Source of the DNA: an uncultured Treponema sp.
GTDB lineage: Bacteria; Spirochaetota; Spirochaetia; Treponematales; Treponemataceae
Assembly: GCA_949299755.1 (NCBI GenBank)
Contig: CASGBA010000002.1
Location: forward strand, 124,001 to 188,000
Direction of reading: 5' to 3'
DNA length: 64,000 nucleotides
Part shown: one piece after another, positions 42,772 to 52,106 of the stretch
Layout of the letters: the number at the start of each line of letters is the position of its first letter
How positions within the stretch are numbered: position 1 is the first letter of the stretch
Notes under the pieces: generated by a model
What the model was told of the DNA's origin: nothing
What the model saw: only the letters and a program-made list of their open reading frames with translations
Databases searched by the model: none
Program-made: the position numbers and the translations under genes

Positions 42772-43695
42772 ATGCAGAGTGAATCCAACGGCGGAAAACG
42801 GGAAACACTGGCGGAACATTACAAGGAACTTTTCCCGAAACTGCTTGAACTTTCAAATGTGGATCATATTATAACGGAGCACAATGTTTTTCAAACTCCA
42901 AACCATGAAATCAGGAAAATCGTTGACGGAATGTGCGATGAAAACCTGCTTCCAGGCTCATGCATAAAAAACATAGAAAACGCGGCCTTGTTCCTTCAGA
43001 AAATAAAAGAAGGAAAGAAAGCCCTGATCTTGATGGAACATTACAGCAATTTCGACCTCCCGGTCTTGATGAGGCTGCTGTCCCTGTCCGGGGAAACCGG
43101 TCAGGAGCTGGAAAAACGCATCGTGGCGATCGCGGGTATGAAACTGAATGAGGACAATCCATACATAGCGGCCTTTGCGGAAGCCTATGCCCGCATCGTG
43201 ATTTATCCCAGCCGTTCTCTTGCGGCGATAAAGGACGAAGAAGAATATAAAAAGGAAGTCCACAGAAGCAGGCTTATAAACATAGCATCCATGAGAGCAT
43301 TTGACAAAGTGAGGCAGGAAGGGAACGCTGTCCTGGTTTTTCCGGCGGGAACACGTTACAGACCTGGTAATCCCGAAACAAAGAGGGGCGTGAGGGAAAT
43401 AGATTCCTACATCAAACTCTCAGACGTGGTTATGCCTGTTTCAATAAACGGGAACTGCCTCCGGATTCCGGAAGAACAGCATGAGATGACGGATGACATT
43501 GTATGCAAAGACAGGGTGATAATGACAGCCGGTAAAATCTATGATTCCGCCGGGCTGAGGGAGGAGGCCAAAGTCTGGGCGGCAGAAGCCGAGCCTGACC
43601 AGACCGACAGGAAGCAGATTACCGTTGACTATGTTATGCATATTCTTGAAGAAATGCATACAGAAAACGAAAAAGGCAGGCTGGAAGGATTGTAA
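42772..43695 (+). CDS. PlsC-like acyltransferase
   Basis: The 307-residue protein has the acyltransferase HX4D motif in MEHYSNFDLP and a phosphate-binding block FPAGTRYRPG, as in 1-acyl-glycerol-3-phosphate acyltransferases. It probably adds an acyl chain to lysophosphatidate or another lipid. There is no obvious membrane helix, so it may bind the membrane peripherally. I choose the ATG at 42772 because GGAGG lies 5 nt upstream. An ATG at 42760 overlaps that site and is less likely. Confidence 0.8.
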   Translation: MQSESNGGKRETLAEHYKELFPKLLELSNVDHIITEHNVFQTPNHEIRKIVDGMCDENLLPGSCIKNIENAALFLQKIKEGKKALILMEHYSNFDLPVLMRLLSLSGETGQELEKRIVAIAGMKLNEDNPYIAAFAEAYARIVIYPSRSLAAIKDEEEYKKEVHRSRLINIASMRAFDKVRQEGNAVLVFPAGTRYRPGNPETKRGVREIDSYIKLSDVVMPVSINGNCLRIPEEQHEMTDDIVCKDRVIMTAGKIYDSAGLREEAKVWAAEAEPDQTDRKQITVDYVMHILEEMHTENEKGRLEGL

Positions 43696-43702
43696 TCCCC
43701 GC

Positions 43703-43733
43703 GCCGTTTCCTGCTGAATTTTAGGAAAACGGC
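43703..43733 (+). terminator. hairpin after the acyltransferase gene
   Basis: GCCGTTTCCT pairs with AGGAAAACGGC (one bulged A) around a 10-nt loop, 8 bp after the stop. There is no U-tract, so this is a weak candidate. Confidence 0.35.
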
Positions 43734-43754
43734 ATATACCGAGCATTATTAATA

Positions 43755-43801
43755 TTGCCATTCCGCGGGATTGATGTTATAGTCAGTATATATGTACTGA
43801 C
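43755..43801 (+). promoter_or_regulatory. hydrogenase-maturation promoter with dyad at the start site
   Basis: TTGCCA (43755-43760), a 17-bp spacer and TATAGT (43778-43783) form a good promoter. A dyad GTCAGTA-N6-TACTGAC (43782-43801) begins inside the -10 and covers the likely start point. This is where a repressor would block transcription. The leader to 43880 holds further small stems (GGAT/ATCC and GGAA/TTCC). I do not recognise a known riboswitch in it. Confidence 0.6.
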
Positions 43802-43879
43802 CTGAAAGGGATTTGTATCCGCTGACAGGAAAGGCTTCCCGCCTGAAGTACGGCATCTATTCTTTTTCGGAGGATCCGG

Positions 43880-44128
43880 ATGGAAACAAGAGTCGCGCTG
43901 ATTGGGATTATGCTCAAGGACAAGAATTCTGCGGAACGGGTGAATGTCATTCTGCATGAATACGCCGATTTTATAATCGGAAGGATGGGCATCCCCTATA
44001 AAAAAGCAAATCTCTACATAATAAGCATTGTGGTTGACGCTCCCCAGGATATGATAAGCGCTTTATCGGGTAAAATCGGCCTGATTCCCGGTGTTTCCAC
44101 GAAAACGGTTATGCCTAAATCCTGCTGA
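43880..44128 (+). CDS. TM1266-type [FeFe]-hydrogenase system regulator
   Basis: The 82-residue protein is a ferredoxin-like fold related to the C-terminal ligand domain of NikR, with no DNA-binding part (ALIGIMLKDKNSAERVNVIL at the start and GKIGLIPGVSTKTVM at the end). This family travels with hydrogenase maturation genes. The role is unproven and may be regulatory or a chaperone for metal or CO/CN handling. GGAGG lies 7 nt before the ATG. It is the first gene of the hydEGF operon. Confidence 0.88.
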   Translation: METRVALIGIMLKDKNSAERVNVILHEYADFIIGRMGIPYKKANLYIISIVVDAPQDMISALSGKIGLIPGVSTKTVMPKSC

Positions 44129-44154
44129 AAGCATCCTGCGCACAGGGAATATTT

Positions 44155-45219
44155 ATGGGGAAAATATACACAGAACCGGCCGTTCTTGTGAAGGAACTGA
44201 CCGAAACAAGACGGCTTTCAAAAGACAATTTTGAGGAACTCATCGTACACAGGGAAGAAGTCCGGCGGATAATAAGAGAAGAAGCTGTAAAAATTCAACG
44301 CCGGAAATTCGGAAAGGATATCTTCAGGAGAGCCTTGATAGAATGTACAAATTACTGCAGGAACAACTGCTCGTACTGCGGTATACGAAGGGACAACAAA
44401 ACTGTCGCCCGCTACAGGTTATCCAAAGAGGAAATCCTGGGATGCTGTGGACGGGCGGCGGAACTCGGGTTCAAGACATTTGTACTCCAGGGAGGAGAGG
44501 ATCCGGCTTTTAACCCTGATTTCACCGCGGAAATTATCAGGGAAATACGTCCCCGGTTTCCGGACACAGCCATTACACTTTCCCTGGGAGAACAAAGCCG
44601 GGAAACATACGTCCTCTGGAAAAAAGCGGGGGCAGACCGTTATCTTCTGCGGCATGAAAGCGCGAACGAAGCGCACTACAGATTTCTGCATTCCCGGGAC
44701 AACCCGGAACGGACAGCGGCCGCAAGAAAAAAATGCCTTGCATACTTAAAAGAAGCCGGATACCAGACCGGAAGCGGATTCATGGTGGGCTCCCCGGAAC
44801 AGACTTCAGCACATCTGGCGGAAGACCTGCTCTTTCTCTCCGACCTGCAGCCGGAAATGGTCGGGATAGGCCCTTTTATCCCCCACGATAAAACCCCTTT
44901 CGCGGATTACCCGGGAGGAAGTCTTGAGCTTACAACTTTCCTGATTTCCGTGATACGCATAATGCTGCCGGACGCCCTGATACCATCAACCACCGCACTC
45001 GCCTCAATATCGGGAAGAGGCCGGGAAGAAGGCATACTGGCGGGCGCAAATGTGGTGATGCCGAATATTTCCCCTTCATACGCAAGAAAAAAATATGAAA
45101 TATATCAGAATAAAATCAGCGAGGGAGCTGAATCCGCCGAAGGTTTGTCAAACCTGGAAAAACGGATGAAAGATATCGGATACAACCTTTGCTGCAGCCG
45201 TGGAGATTTCACAAAATAA
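44155..45219 (+). CDS. hydE: [FeFe]-hydrogenase maturase, radical SAM
   Basis: HydE is a radical SAM enzyme that acts with HydG and HydF to build the 2Fe subcluster of the H-cluster, and it is linked to making the dithiomethylamine bridge. The 354-residue product has the CX3CX2C cluster motif CRNNCSYC within TNYCRNNCSYCGIRRDN. It also has the barrel segments GFKTFVLQGGEDP and GSGFMVGSPEQTSAH. It lies 26 bp after the TM1266-type gene and 42 bp before hydG. Confidence 0.95.
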   Translation: MGKIYTEPAVLVKELTETRRLSKDNFEELIVHREEVRRIIREEAVKIQRRKFGKDIFRRALIECTNYCRNNCSYCGIRRDNKTVARYRLSKEEILGCCGRAAELGFKTFVLQGGEDPAFNPDFTAEIIREIRPRFPDTAITLSLGEQSRETYVLWKKAGADRYLLRHESANEAHYRFLHSRDNPERTAAARKKCLAYLKEAGYQTGSGFMVGSPEQTSAHLAEDLLFLSDLQPEMVGIGPFIPHDKTPFADYPGGSLELTTFLISVIRIMLPDALIPSTTALASISGRGREEGILAGANVVMPNISPSYARKKYEIYQNKISEGAESAEGLSNLEKRMKDIGYNLCCSRGDFTK

Positions 45220-45261
45220 AGGAAACAAAAAACATAAATATTTACATTTGGAGGAATGGGT

Positions 45262-46677
45262 ATGTACAACATGAAATCATTAAAAGCGGAAGAATTTATT
45301 GATGACGGCGAAATACTGGATACTCTTAAATTCGCTGAGGAGCATAAAAGCGACAGAGCTTTGATTTCATCTTTAATTGAAAAAGCAAGGGAATGCAAAG
45401 GCCTTAACCACCGTGAAGCCGCCGTACTGTTGGAATGCGACATTCCTGACTTAAACGAAAAAATGGTGGAAACAGCGAAAGAGATTAAAGAAAAGTTTTA
45501 CGGAAACAGAATCGTCCTCTTCGCTCCTCTTTATCTTTCAAACTATTGCGTGAACGGATGTACTTATTGTCCCTATCACGCGATAAACAAACATATTCCC
45601 AGGGTGAAACTTTCACAGGAAGAAATAAGGAAAGAGGTAACAGCATTGCAGGATATGGGGCACAAACGGCTTGCGCTCGAAACAGGCGAAGATCCGATTC
45701 ACAATCCCATCGAGTACATCCTTGAAAGCATTGATACAATTTATTCGATAAAACATAAGAACGGTGCAATAAGGCGTGTTAATGTCAACATTGCCGCCAC
45801 CACCGTGGAAAATTATAAAAAACTGAAAGATGCAGGAATAGGCACATACATTCTGTTCCAGGAAACATACAACAAAAAAGCTTATGAGCAGCTGCATCCT
45901 ACAGGCCCTAAAAGCGATTACGCTTACCACACGGAGGCCATGGACAGAGCCATGGACGGCGGCATAGACGATGTGGGTTGCGGAGTTCTTTTCGGTTTGA
46001 ACCTTTACCGTTACGACTTCGTGGGGCTTCTTATGCACGCTGAACATCTTGAAGCGGTAAAGGGTGTAGGCCCGCACACAATCAGCGTACCGAGAATCAG
46101 GAATGCGGATGACATCAACGCTCAGTCCTTTGAGAACGCCATTGACGATGATACCTTTGCGAAGATTGTCACGGTAATAAGGATAGCTGTGCCGTATACG
46201 GGAATGATTGTCTCAACCCGCGAATCCCAGAAAACACGGGAACGGGTTCTGGAGCTGGGTGTATCTCAAATCTCAGGCGGTTCCCGCACAAGCGTAGGCG
46301 GATACTGCGAAGAAGAAAGGCCTGAAGATACAGCCCAGTTCGATGTCAGCGACACACGTTCCTTGGATGAGGTTGTAAACTGGCTGATAAAAAAAGACCA
46401 CATACCAAGTTTTTGCACAGCTTGTTACAGATCAGGCAGAACAGGCGACAGATTCATGCAGCTGGTGAAGTCAGGACAAATCGCGAACTGCTGCCAGCCT
46501 AATGCACTCATCACTTTGAAAGAGTATCTGGAAGACTACGCCTCGGATGAAACAAAAGCTTTAGGAGAAAAACTGATTGCAAAAGAAGTTGTGAAGATAC
46601 CCAATCCAACTGTACAGAAAAAGGTTTTGGAAATTCTGGAAGAAGAAAGCGCAGGAAAAAGGGACTTCAGATTCTGA
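45262..46677 (+). CDS. hydG: [FeFe]-hydrogenase maturase, tyrosine lyase
   Basis: HydG splits tyrosine to give the CO and CN ligands of the H-cluster. The 471-residue product has the radical SAM site CVNGCTYCPYH (CX3CX2C) and the second, C-terminal cluster site CTACYRSGRT...ANCCQP (CX2CX22C). The latter separates HydG from the tyrosine lyase ThiH. The length is normal. I choose the ATG at 45262, with GGAGG 7 nt upstream. An ATG at 45256 would be too close to that site. Confidence 0.96.
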   Translation: MYNMKSLKAEEFIDDGEILDTLKFAEEHKSDRALISSLIEKARECKGLNHREAAVLLECDIPDLNEKMVETAKEIKEKFYGNRIVLFAPLYLSNYCVNGCTYCPYHAINKHIPRVKLSQEEIRKEVTALQDMGHKRLALETGEDPIHNPIEYILESIDTIYSIKHKNGAIRRVNVNIAATTVENYKKLKDAGIGTYILFQETYNKKAYEQLHPTGPKSDYAYHTEAMDRAMDGGIDDVGCGVLFGLNLYRYDFVGLLMHAEHLEAVKGVGPHTISVPRIRNADDINAQSFENAIDDDTFAKIVTVIRIAVPYTGMIVSTRESQKTRERVLELGVSQISGGSRTSVGGYCEEERPEDTAQFDVSDTRSLDEVVNWLIKKDHIPSFCTACYRSGRTGDRFMQLVKSGQIANCCQPNALITLKEYLEDYASDETKALGEKLIAKEVVKIPNPTVQKKVLEILEEESAGKRDFRF

Positions 46678-46708
46678 AAGGGAACATCAGGATACAGGTA
46701 CAAAACAA

Positions 46709-48031
46709 ATGGAATTGACGGGAAAAAATATGGATGAACTGCAAAGCACTCCCAGAGCAAACAGACTGCATATAGGAATTTTCGGAAGGACAAACAGCGG
46801 AAAATCTTCCCTGCTTAATTCAATTCTGCGGCAGGACTATGCCGTCGTTTCTGACAAAGCCGGTACAACCACAGATCCGGTATATAAATCAATGGAAATA
46901 AACGGCATAGGGCCTGTTACATTCATAGACACAGCCGGATTCAGTGACAGCACTGAATTGGGGGAAGCCAGGCTGAAAAAAACGGAGCTTGCTTTTGAAA
47001 AAACGGATGTGGCTGTAATTCTTTTTACAAGAGACGGCGCCGGAGATTTTTTTTCCGCTGAAAAAAACTGGATATCGAAATTAAGGGAACGCAAAACACC
47101 TTTTATCCCTGTACTCAACAAAACAGATGTATACAGAGGTAAAGGAACATCAGGAACATCAGCGGAAGAAGAAAACACAAAAGGGAAAACACAGGACAGC
47201 CCGGACAGCCTGGAAGAGATGGTCGGATTGATAGAAAAAATATCCGGCGAGAAACCGGTTATGGCCAGCGCCTTAAGGAACGAAGGCATTGATGGAATAC
47301 TGGAAAATGTGAAGCGTAAAATGCCGGAGAACTTCAATTCGAGGCTATTAACTTCCGGAATATGCGGTGAAGGAGACTTGGTTCTTCTTGTAATGCCTCA
47401 GGATATCCAGGCACCAAAAGGTCGTTTGATTCTTCCACAGGTTCAGTTAATCAGGGAACTTCTTGACAAAAGAGCCATAGTGCAATGCTGTGTCACCGCT
47501 TCCTTGGAAAAAGCTCTGGCATCCATGTCCCGGCCGCCGGATTTGATTATTACCGACTCACAGGTATTTAAAACTGTTTACGACAGTAAACCTCCGCAAT
47601 CGAAACTCACTTCGTTCTCCGTTTTGCTTGCGGCGAACAAGGGTGAAATAGACGGTTTTGTATCAGGGGCAGAAAGCATAGGCAGCCTTTCAGGAGATTC
47701 CCGTATATTGATTGCGGAAGCCTGTACACACGCACCTTTGACGGAAGATATCGGAAGGGAAAAAATACCGCGTATGCTCAGACGCATGGTGGAAGAAAAA
47801 CATCAGGGTGACGGCGACAGGCTGCATATAGACATTGTAAGCGGAACTGATTTCCCGGAAGATCTGTCACAGTACTCCCTTATCATCCACTGCGGTGCAT
47901 GTATGTTCAACCGCTCCTATGTACTTTCGAGGCAGGAAGCGGCGGAACAGGCCGGAGTTCCCATGACGAACTACGGAATAACCCTGGCATATTTGAGCGG
48001 TATTCTGGATAAAATAACCATCCCGGAATAA
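46709..48031 (+). CDS. hydF: [FeFe]-hydrogenase maturation GTPase and scaffold
   Basis: HydF carries the assembled 2Fe precursor and passes it to HydA. The 440-residue product has a GTPase domain (G1 GRTNSGKSS, G3 DTAGF, G4 NKTD), a dimer domain, and the C-terminal [4Fe-4S] motif CTHAP...HCGAC (CxHx(n)HCxxC). The GTPase has an acidic, Ser/Thr-rich insertion near residue 150. It ends the operon. No hydrogenase structural gene (hydA) is in this window. Confidence 0.95.
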   Translation: MELTGKNMDELQSTPRANRLHIGIFGRTNSGKSSLLNSILRQDYAVVSDKAGTTTDPVYKSMEINGIGPVTFIDTAGFSDSTELGEARLKKTELAFEKTDVAVILFTRDGAGDFFSAEKNWISKLRERKTPFIPVLNKTDVYRGKGTSGTSAEEENTKGKTQDSPDSLEEMVGLIEKISGEKPVMASALRNEGIDGILENVKRKMPENFNSRLLTSGICGEGDLVLLVMPQDIQAPKGRLILPQVQLIRELLDKRAIVQCCVTASLEKALASMSRPPDLIITDSQVFKTVYDSKPPQSKLTSFSVLLAANKGEIDGFVSGAESIGSLSGDSRILIAEACTHAPLTEDIGREKIPRMLRRMVEEKHQGDGDRLHIDIVSGTDFPEDLSQYSLIIHCGACMFNRSYVLSRQEAAEQAGVPMTNYGITLAYLSGILDKITIPE

Positions 48032-48047
48032 CTTCGGATTTGCCGGC

Positions 48048-49925
48048 TTACACCTGACCTCCAACGTCAGCGTTTTTTGAAGCGGGAAGGAAAATCTCGA
48101 ACCTTGCCCCGGATTTTCCGTCAGGTCTGTCAACAGCCCGGATTATTCCTCCGTGGACGTTTATAACATGACGCGCGATTGAAAGCCCGAGTCCGGTTCC
48201 TCCCTGATCCCGGCTTCTGCCCTTGTCAACCCTGAAGAAGCGTTCAAAGATACGCTCCTTGAAATTATCGGGGATTCCGGAACCGGAGTCTTCTACAACT
48301 ATGCATACACCCCTGTCTCCTCCAAGAAGCCCTGACGTATCCGCGGAAACCGAGCAGGTTACAGTCATGCCGGAAGAACAATACTTTACAGCGTTATCAA
48401 GCAAATTGCTTATGGCATGTTGGAACAACGCCTGGTTTATATCGACCGGAGGAAGATTATCTTCGGAAGCGAAGGAAAGTGTTATTCCTTTACTTTCAGC
48501 GGCTTTCACAAAACCGGAGGAAATTGTCTTTAATACCGAAGCTATATCCACAGGCATTACTTCAGGCGGTTTTGTCTCCTGATCCAGCTTTGACAAAGTT
48601 AACAAATCATCAATGATATCCCCCAAACGTTCTGTCTGGGAATTTATTATTTCCAGGAACTTGCGCTGCTCGCCGATGTCTTCAGAAGGATTTTCCAAAA
48701 GAGTTTCCGCGAACCCTTTGATTGCAGTGACAGGGGTTTTCAATTCATGCGACACATTGGCCACAAAATCCTTACGAACTTGTTCCAGCCGCCGCAACCT
48801 TGTAGTATCAGTAACAATCAGAAGGAAACGCCTCGGCTGACCGGATTCGGAATAATTCTTTATAGGCACACAGCGGACAAGCAAATCATAAACCTGCGCA
48901 GACTGAAAGAGCTGTACGGAAATATCATCCGGCGGACAGGAAGAATCCGAGACGGTTTTATTGATCAATGACATGATATCGGCGTTTCTCACCACCTGTA
49001 TCAAAGGAGAACCCACAGCATCATTTATACTTACAGCAAAGAACTTTTCTGCAGATTCGTTATAAGCAAGAATGACCATATTGCTGTCAAAAACAATAAG
49101 CCCTTCGGTTATACCGGAGAAAACAGCCTGAAAATCATCACGGCTTCTGGCGATACTCTCTATGTTTTCCTGTATCTGCGACGCCATCTGTTCCAACGAA
49201 ACTGAAAGAGCCACCAGTTCCTTAGGCGAAGTCACATTTGATCTGTAAGAAAAATTTCCGGACGCATATTCACCGGCAGCTCTTTGTAATTCAACTACCT
49301 GGCGGATAAGTCTTGCGGATATCAGGAACGAAAAGCCGAGTGCCACGAATAACAGGATGAGAAAAACAAGCGCCATTTTCCTTTGTATACCGGAAGATGA
49401 CAATACATTCATGTAAAGCGGCATCGAAAGTCTGAGCGCATAGATTTCTCCGCCCAATTCCAGTGGACATGCGTAATACAGAACTTCATTTTTGGACACA
49501 GTACTATGCCGTAAATCGGATCCCTCCGATCCGCGCAGAGCTTCAAATACTTCCGTCCGGTATTTATGATTTTCCATCACCGTAACATCATCACTGTCGG
49601 AATCAGCGACGACCGATCCGTTTTTATCTATCAAAGAAATTCTGAAGTCAGGCGTAAACCCGGCAGCATCTTTCAGCATCCTGTCCAATGAACTGGTATC
49701 AAAATGTTCGTCAACCGCCGATTCCGTGATGCTTCTGTATTTATCCGAAACAATTACGGCGACAGACTTGGCGAATATCTGCAAATCTTTTTTAGTCTGC
49801 GTTAAAGAAACTTCATGGGCAGAGTCCAGACTTATCTGGAAAGCCAGCCAAAAAGAAAAGCAGAAGACAATTCCTGCAAACAGAATCAAATAAACCCAAA
49901 TGCGCAGTGATTTTTTTTGTATCAT
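48048..49925 (-). CDS. phoR: phosphate-type sensor histidine kinase
   Basis: The 625-residue sensor has two membrane helices (about 8-30 and 183-204) with a 150-residue periplasmic region between, a HAMP domain (about 205-255), a PAS domain (about 263-370), the H-box VSHELKTPVTAIKGF with the phospho-His, and an ATPase domain with NLLDNAVKY, DSGSGIP and GTGLGLSIA. It overlaps phoB by 4 nt. Operon position after pst and phoU supports phosphate sensing through the PstSCAB-PhoU complex. The large periplasmic part differs from E. coli PhoR and may sense a further signal. Confidence 0.92.
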   Translation of the reverse strand: MIQKKSLRIWVYLILFAGIVFCFSFWLAFQISLDSAHEVSLTQTKKDLQIFAKSVAVIVSDKYRSITESAVDEHFDTSSLDRMLKDAAGFTPDFRISLIDKNGSVVADSDSDDVTVMENHKYRTEVFEALRGSEGSDLRHSTVSKNEVLYYACPLELGGEIYALRLSMPLYMNVLSSSGIQRKMALVFLILLFVALGFSFLISARLIRQVVELQRAAGEYASGNFSYRSNVTSPKELVALSVSLEQMASQIQENIESIARSRDDFQAVFSGITEGLIVFDSNMVILAYNESAEKFFAVSINDAVGSPLIQVVRNADIMSLINKTVSDSSCPPDDISVQLFQSAQVYDLLVRCVPIKNYSESGQPRRFLLIVTDTTRLRRLEQVRKDFVANVSHELKTPVTAIKGFAETLLENPSEDIGEQRKFLEIINSQTERLGDIIDDLLTLSKLDQETKPPEVMPVDIASVLKTISSGFVKAAESKGITLSFASEDNLPPVDINQALFQHAISNLLDNAVKYCSSGMTVTCSVSADTSGLLGGDRGVCIVVEDSGSGIPDNFKERIFERFFRVDKGRSRDQGGTGLGLSIARHVINVHGGIIRAVDRPDGKSGARFEIFLPASKNADVGGQV

Positions 49926-50638
49926 ATATTTTCTCTCAAACGGTACCCGACACCTCTGATTGTTTCAATCAAAGAAAGCCCATTATCCACAGAATTTTTT
50001 TCCGGTGAATCCCCCAGTTTTCTGCGGATACTCAAAATCTGGACATCCACAGATCTATCAGTTACAGGATATCCGTCACCCTTTACAGCATGAATTATCT
50101 GCTGCCGGGAAAACACCTGCCCTGGATGCTCGGCAAGGAAAAGCAGTATGGAAAATTCAGCGGCACTTAATTCCACTGATTCATCCCTGACATAAACCTC
50201 GTGTTTCTTAGGAATAATCCTGATGCTTCCTACCTGTATTTCACCTGACTCCGCGGAAGCGGAATTTTTATCCGCAATTCTGCGTAAAACAGATCTGATA
50301 CGTGCAATTAGAACTTTCGGAGAAAAAGGTTTGGTAATGTAGTCATCCGCACCGAGCTCAAGCCCGGAAACAATATCGCTGTCATCCGTTTTCGCACTTT
50401 CCATTATCACTGGAATTGAAGACAACTCTGCGTCTGCTTTCAGAATACGGCACACATCAAGACCATTCATATCAGGGAGCATCAAATCCAGAATAATGAT
50501 ATCAGGCTTAAAAGTTTTCGCCATCTGCAAAGCTTCCTGCCCTGTCTTTGCCATGGCGGCTACAAAACCTTCCCGCGTCACATTATATGAAATCAATTCC
50601 CTGATAGGCTCTTCGTCATCAACGATTAATATTCTCAC
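49922..50638 (-). CDS. phoB: phosphate response regulator
   Basis: The 238-residue OmpR-type regulator has a receiver domain with the acidic pair VDDEE, the phospho-acceptor Asp51 in IIILDLMLP and Lys in ITKPFSP. A winged-helix DNA-binding domain follows (about 130-232), ending in the RGVGYRLRE signature. It would bind the TTAAC repeats upstream of pstS. The conserved Thr of the receiver is replaced by Ser in IMESAK, which is allowed in the family. Confidence 0.93.
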   Translation of the reverse strand: MRILIVDDEEPIRELISYNVTREGFVAAMAKTGQEALQMAKTFKPDIIILDLMLPDMNGLDVCRILKADAELSSIPVIMESAKTDDSDIVSGLELGADDYITKPFSPKVLIARIRSVLRRIADKNSASAESGEIQVGSIRIIPKKHEVYVRDESVELSAAEFSILLFLAEHPGQVFSRQQIIHAVKGDGYPVTDRSVDVQILSIRRKLGDSPEKNSVDNGLSLIETIRGVGYRLRENI

Positions 50639-50664
50639 AATTGCACTCCAGGCAGTGATTATAC

Positions 50665-51294
50665 CTATACTACAGCACTTTCCGCAATATTAACTATGTG
50701 ATCTCCCATGCGTTCAAGATATTTGGCAACCATGAGAATATCCAAAGTTTGTTCAGCGATTTTTCTTGGATGATGATTTTCGTCACAAATCATATCCACC
50801 AGACTGCTTTTCACTGAAAAGAACAAATCATCCACGACATCATCACAGCTGATAACAGAATCCGCAAGCTGTTTGTCTTTTTTAACGAACGCCGTCACAA
50901 CATCGGAAATCATTTTTATTACAACTTCCGCCATCTCAGAAATGAGTTTCTTATTGCAACTCTCGGTGAAATCACTCTGCACCGCAATTTCAGCGATATC
51001 CGCGGCCTGATCTCCCAGCCGCTCCATATCCGTTATTATTTTCAATGCGGCGCTTATCAAGCGCAAATCTCCGGCAACAGGCTGTTGCTGTAAAAGCATA
51101 CGCATACACAAAGCCTGAAGCTCGTCTTCTTTTATATCTATTTCTCTTTCCAACGATATCGCTTTATCGGCCTTCTCCTTTTCTCCATCAAGAAGAGCTT
51201 GAGTAGCGAACCGTATGCCGTCTTCACACTGAACTCCCATCAGAATCAAACCGTCATTTAATTCTTTCAACTGCTGTTCAAATTTTGCTCTCAT
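50665..51294 (-). CDS. phoU: phosphate-signalling protein PhoU
   Basis: PhoU links the Pst transporter to PhoR and keeps the Pho regulon off when phosphate is high. The 209-residue protein consists of two similar three-helix halves with the PhoU signatures around ERLGDQAADIAEIA and ERMGDHIVNIAE. Each holds the D/E-rich metal site. The start overlaps the pstB stop. The order pstB-phoU-phoB-phoR is as in many bacteria. Confidence 0.95.
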   Translation of the reverse strand: MRAKFEQQLKELNDGLILMGVQCEDGIRFATQALLDGEKEKADKAISLEREIDIKEDELQALCMRMLLQQQPVAGDLRLISAALKIITDMERLGDQAADIAEIAVQSDFTESCNKKLISEMAEVVIKMISDVVTAFVKKDKQLADSVISCDDVVDDLFFSVKSSLVDMICDENHHPRKIAEQTLDILMVAKYLERMGDHIVNIAESAVV

Positions 51295-52106
51295 TATCCA
51301 AACCTTCCCGTAATATAATCTTCAGTCTCCTTTTTTTCAGGTGAGGAAAAAATCTGTTCGGTATCTCCGAATTCAATTATTTTCCCCAGAAGAAAAAAAG
51401 CCGTTTTATCACTTATACGTGTAGCCTGCTGCATATTATGTGTTACTATGATAATCGTATAGTTTTTCTGAAGTTCCTCCACCAAATCCTCTATCTTGGA
51501 TGTCGAAATAGGATCCAAGGCGGAAGTAGGCTCATCCATAAGCAGGACTTCCGGGTTGACCGCCAACGCCCTGGCGATACACAAACGCTGCTGCTGTCCC
51601 CCGGACATGCCAAGCGCATTTTTACTGAGGCAATCCTTCGCTTCATTCCATATGGCCGCTTTTGTCAGGGCTTCTTCCACAATATCATCAAGCATACTGC
51701 GTTTTTTGATTCCATGGGTTCGCGGACCATAGGCGATATTGTCGTAAATGCTCATGGGAAAGGGATTCGGTTTTTGGAAAACCATGCCAACCCTTTTCCG
51801 CAGATCATTGCAGTCAATATCGTTATAAACATCCTGCCCGTCCAGAAGGATTTGTCCCTCAATTTTACAGCCGGCGACCAAGTCATTCATCCTGTTAAGA
51901 GACTTTAACAAGGTTGATTTTCCACAGCCGCTCGGACCGATAAAAGCCGTAACAGCCTTCTCCGGGATTTTCAGATTTATATTATGCAATGCCTGAAAAT
52001 TTCCATAATACAAATCGAGATCGCTGATTTCAATCTTTATATTTTCCTGCGAGGAAATATTCTCCGATTCAACAACACCAGAATCCTGGTTAACTACATC
52101 ACCCAT
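51294..52106 (-). CDS. pstB: phosphate ABC transporter ATPase
   Basis: The 270-residue ATPase powers phosphate import. It has Walker [10 protein letters not shown], the PstB-specific [10 protein letters not shown], the signature [18 protein letters not shown] and Walker [13 protein letters not shown]. An N-terminal extension of about 20 residues ([14 protein letters not shown]) precedes the usual start. It overlaps the pstA stop by 8 nt. Confidence 0.96.
   Translation of the reverse strand: MGDVVNQDSGVVESENISSQENIKIEISDLDLYYGNFQALHNINLKIPEKAVTAFIGPSGCGKSTLLKSLNRMNDLVAGCKIEGQILLDGQDVYNDIDCNDLRKRVGMVFQKPNPFPMSIYDNIAYGPRTHGIKKRSMLDDIVEEALTKAAIWNEAKDCLSKNALGMSGGQQQRLCIARALAVNPEVLLMDEPTSALDPISTSKIEDLVEELQKNYTIIIVTHNMQQATRISDKTAFFLLGKIIEFGDTEQIFSSPEKKETEDYITGRFG

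Noticed and set aside
43784-43879. Riboswitch before the hydrogenase-maturation operon
   Set aside because: Several small hairpins are present, but I could not match conserved cores of known classes. Kept only as a structured leader.
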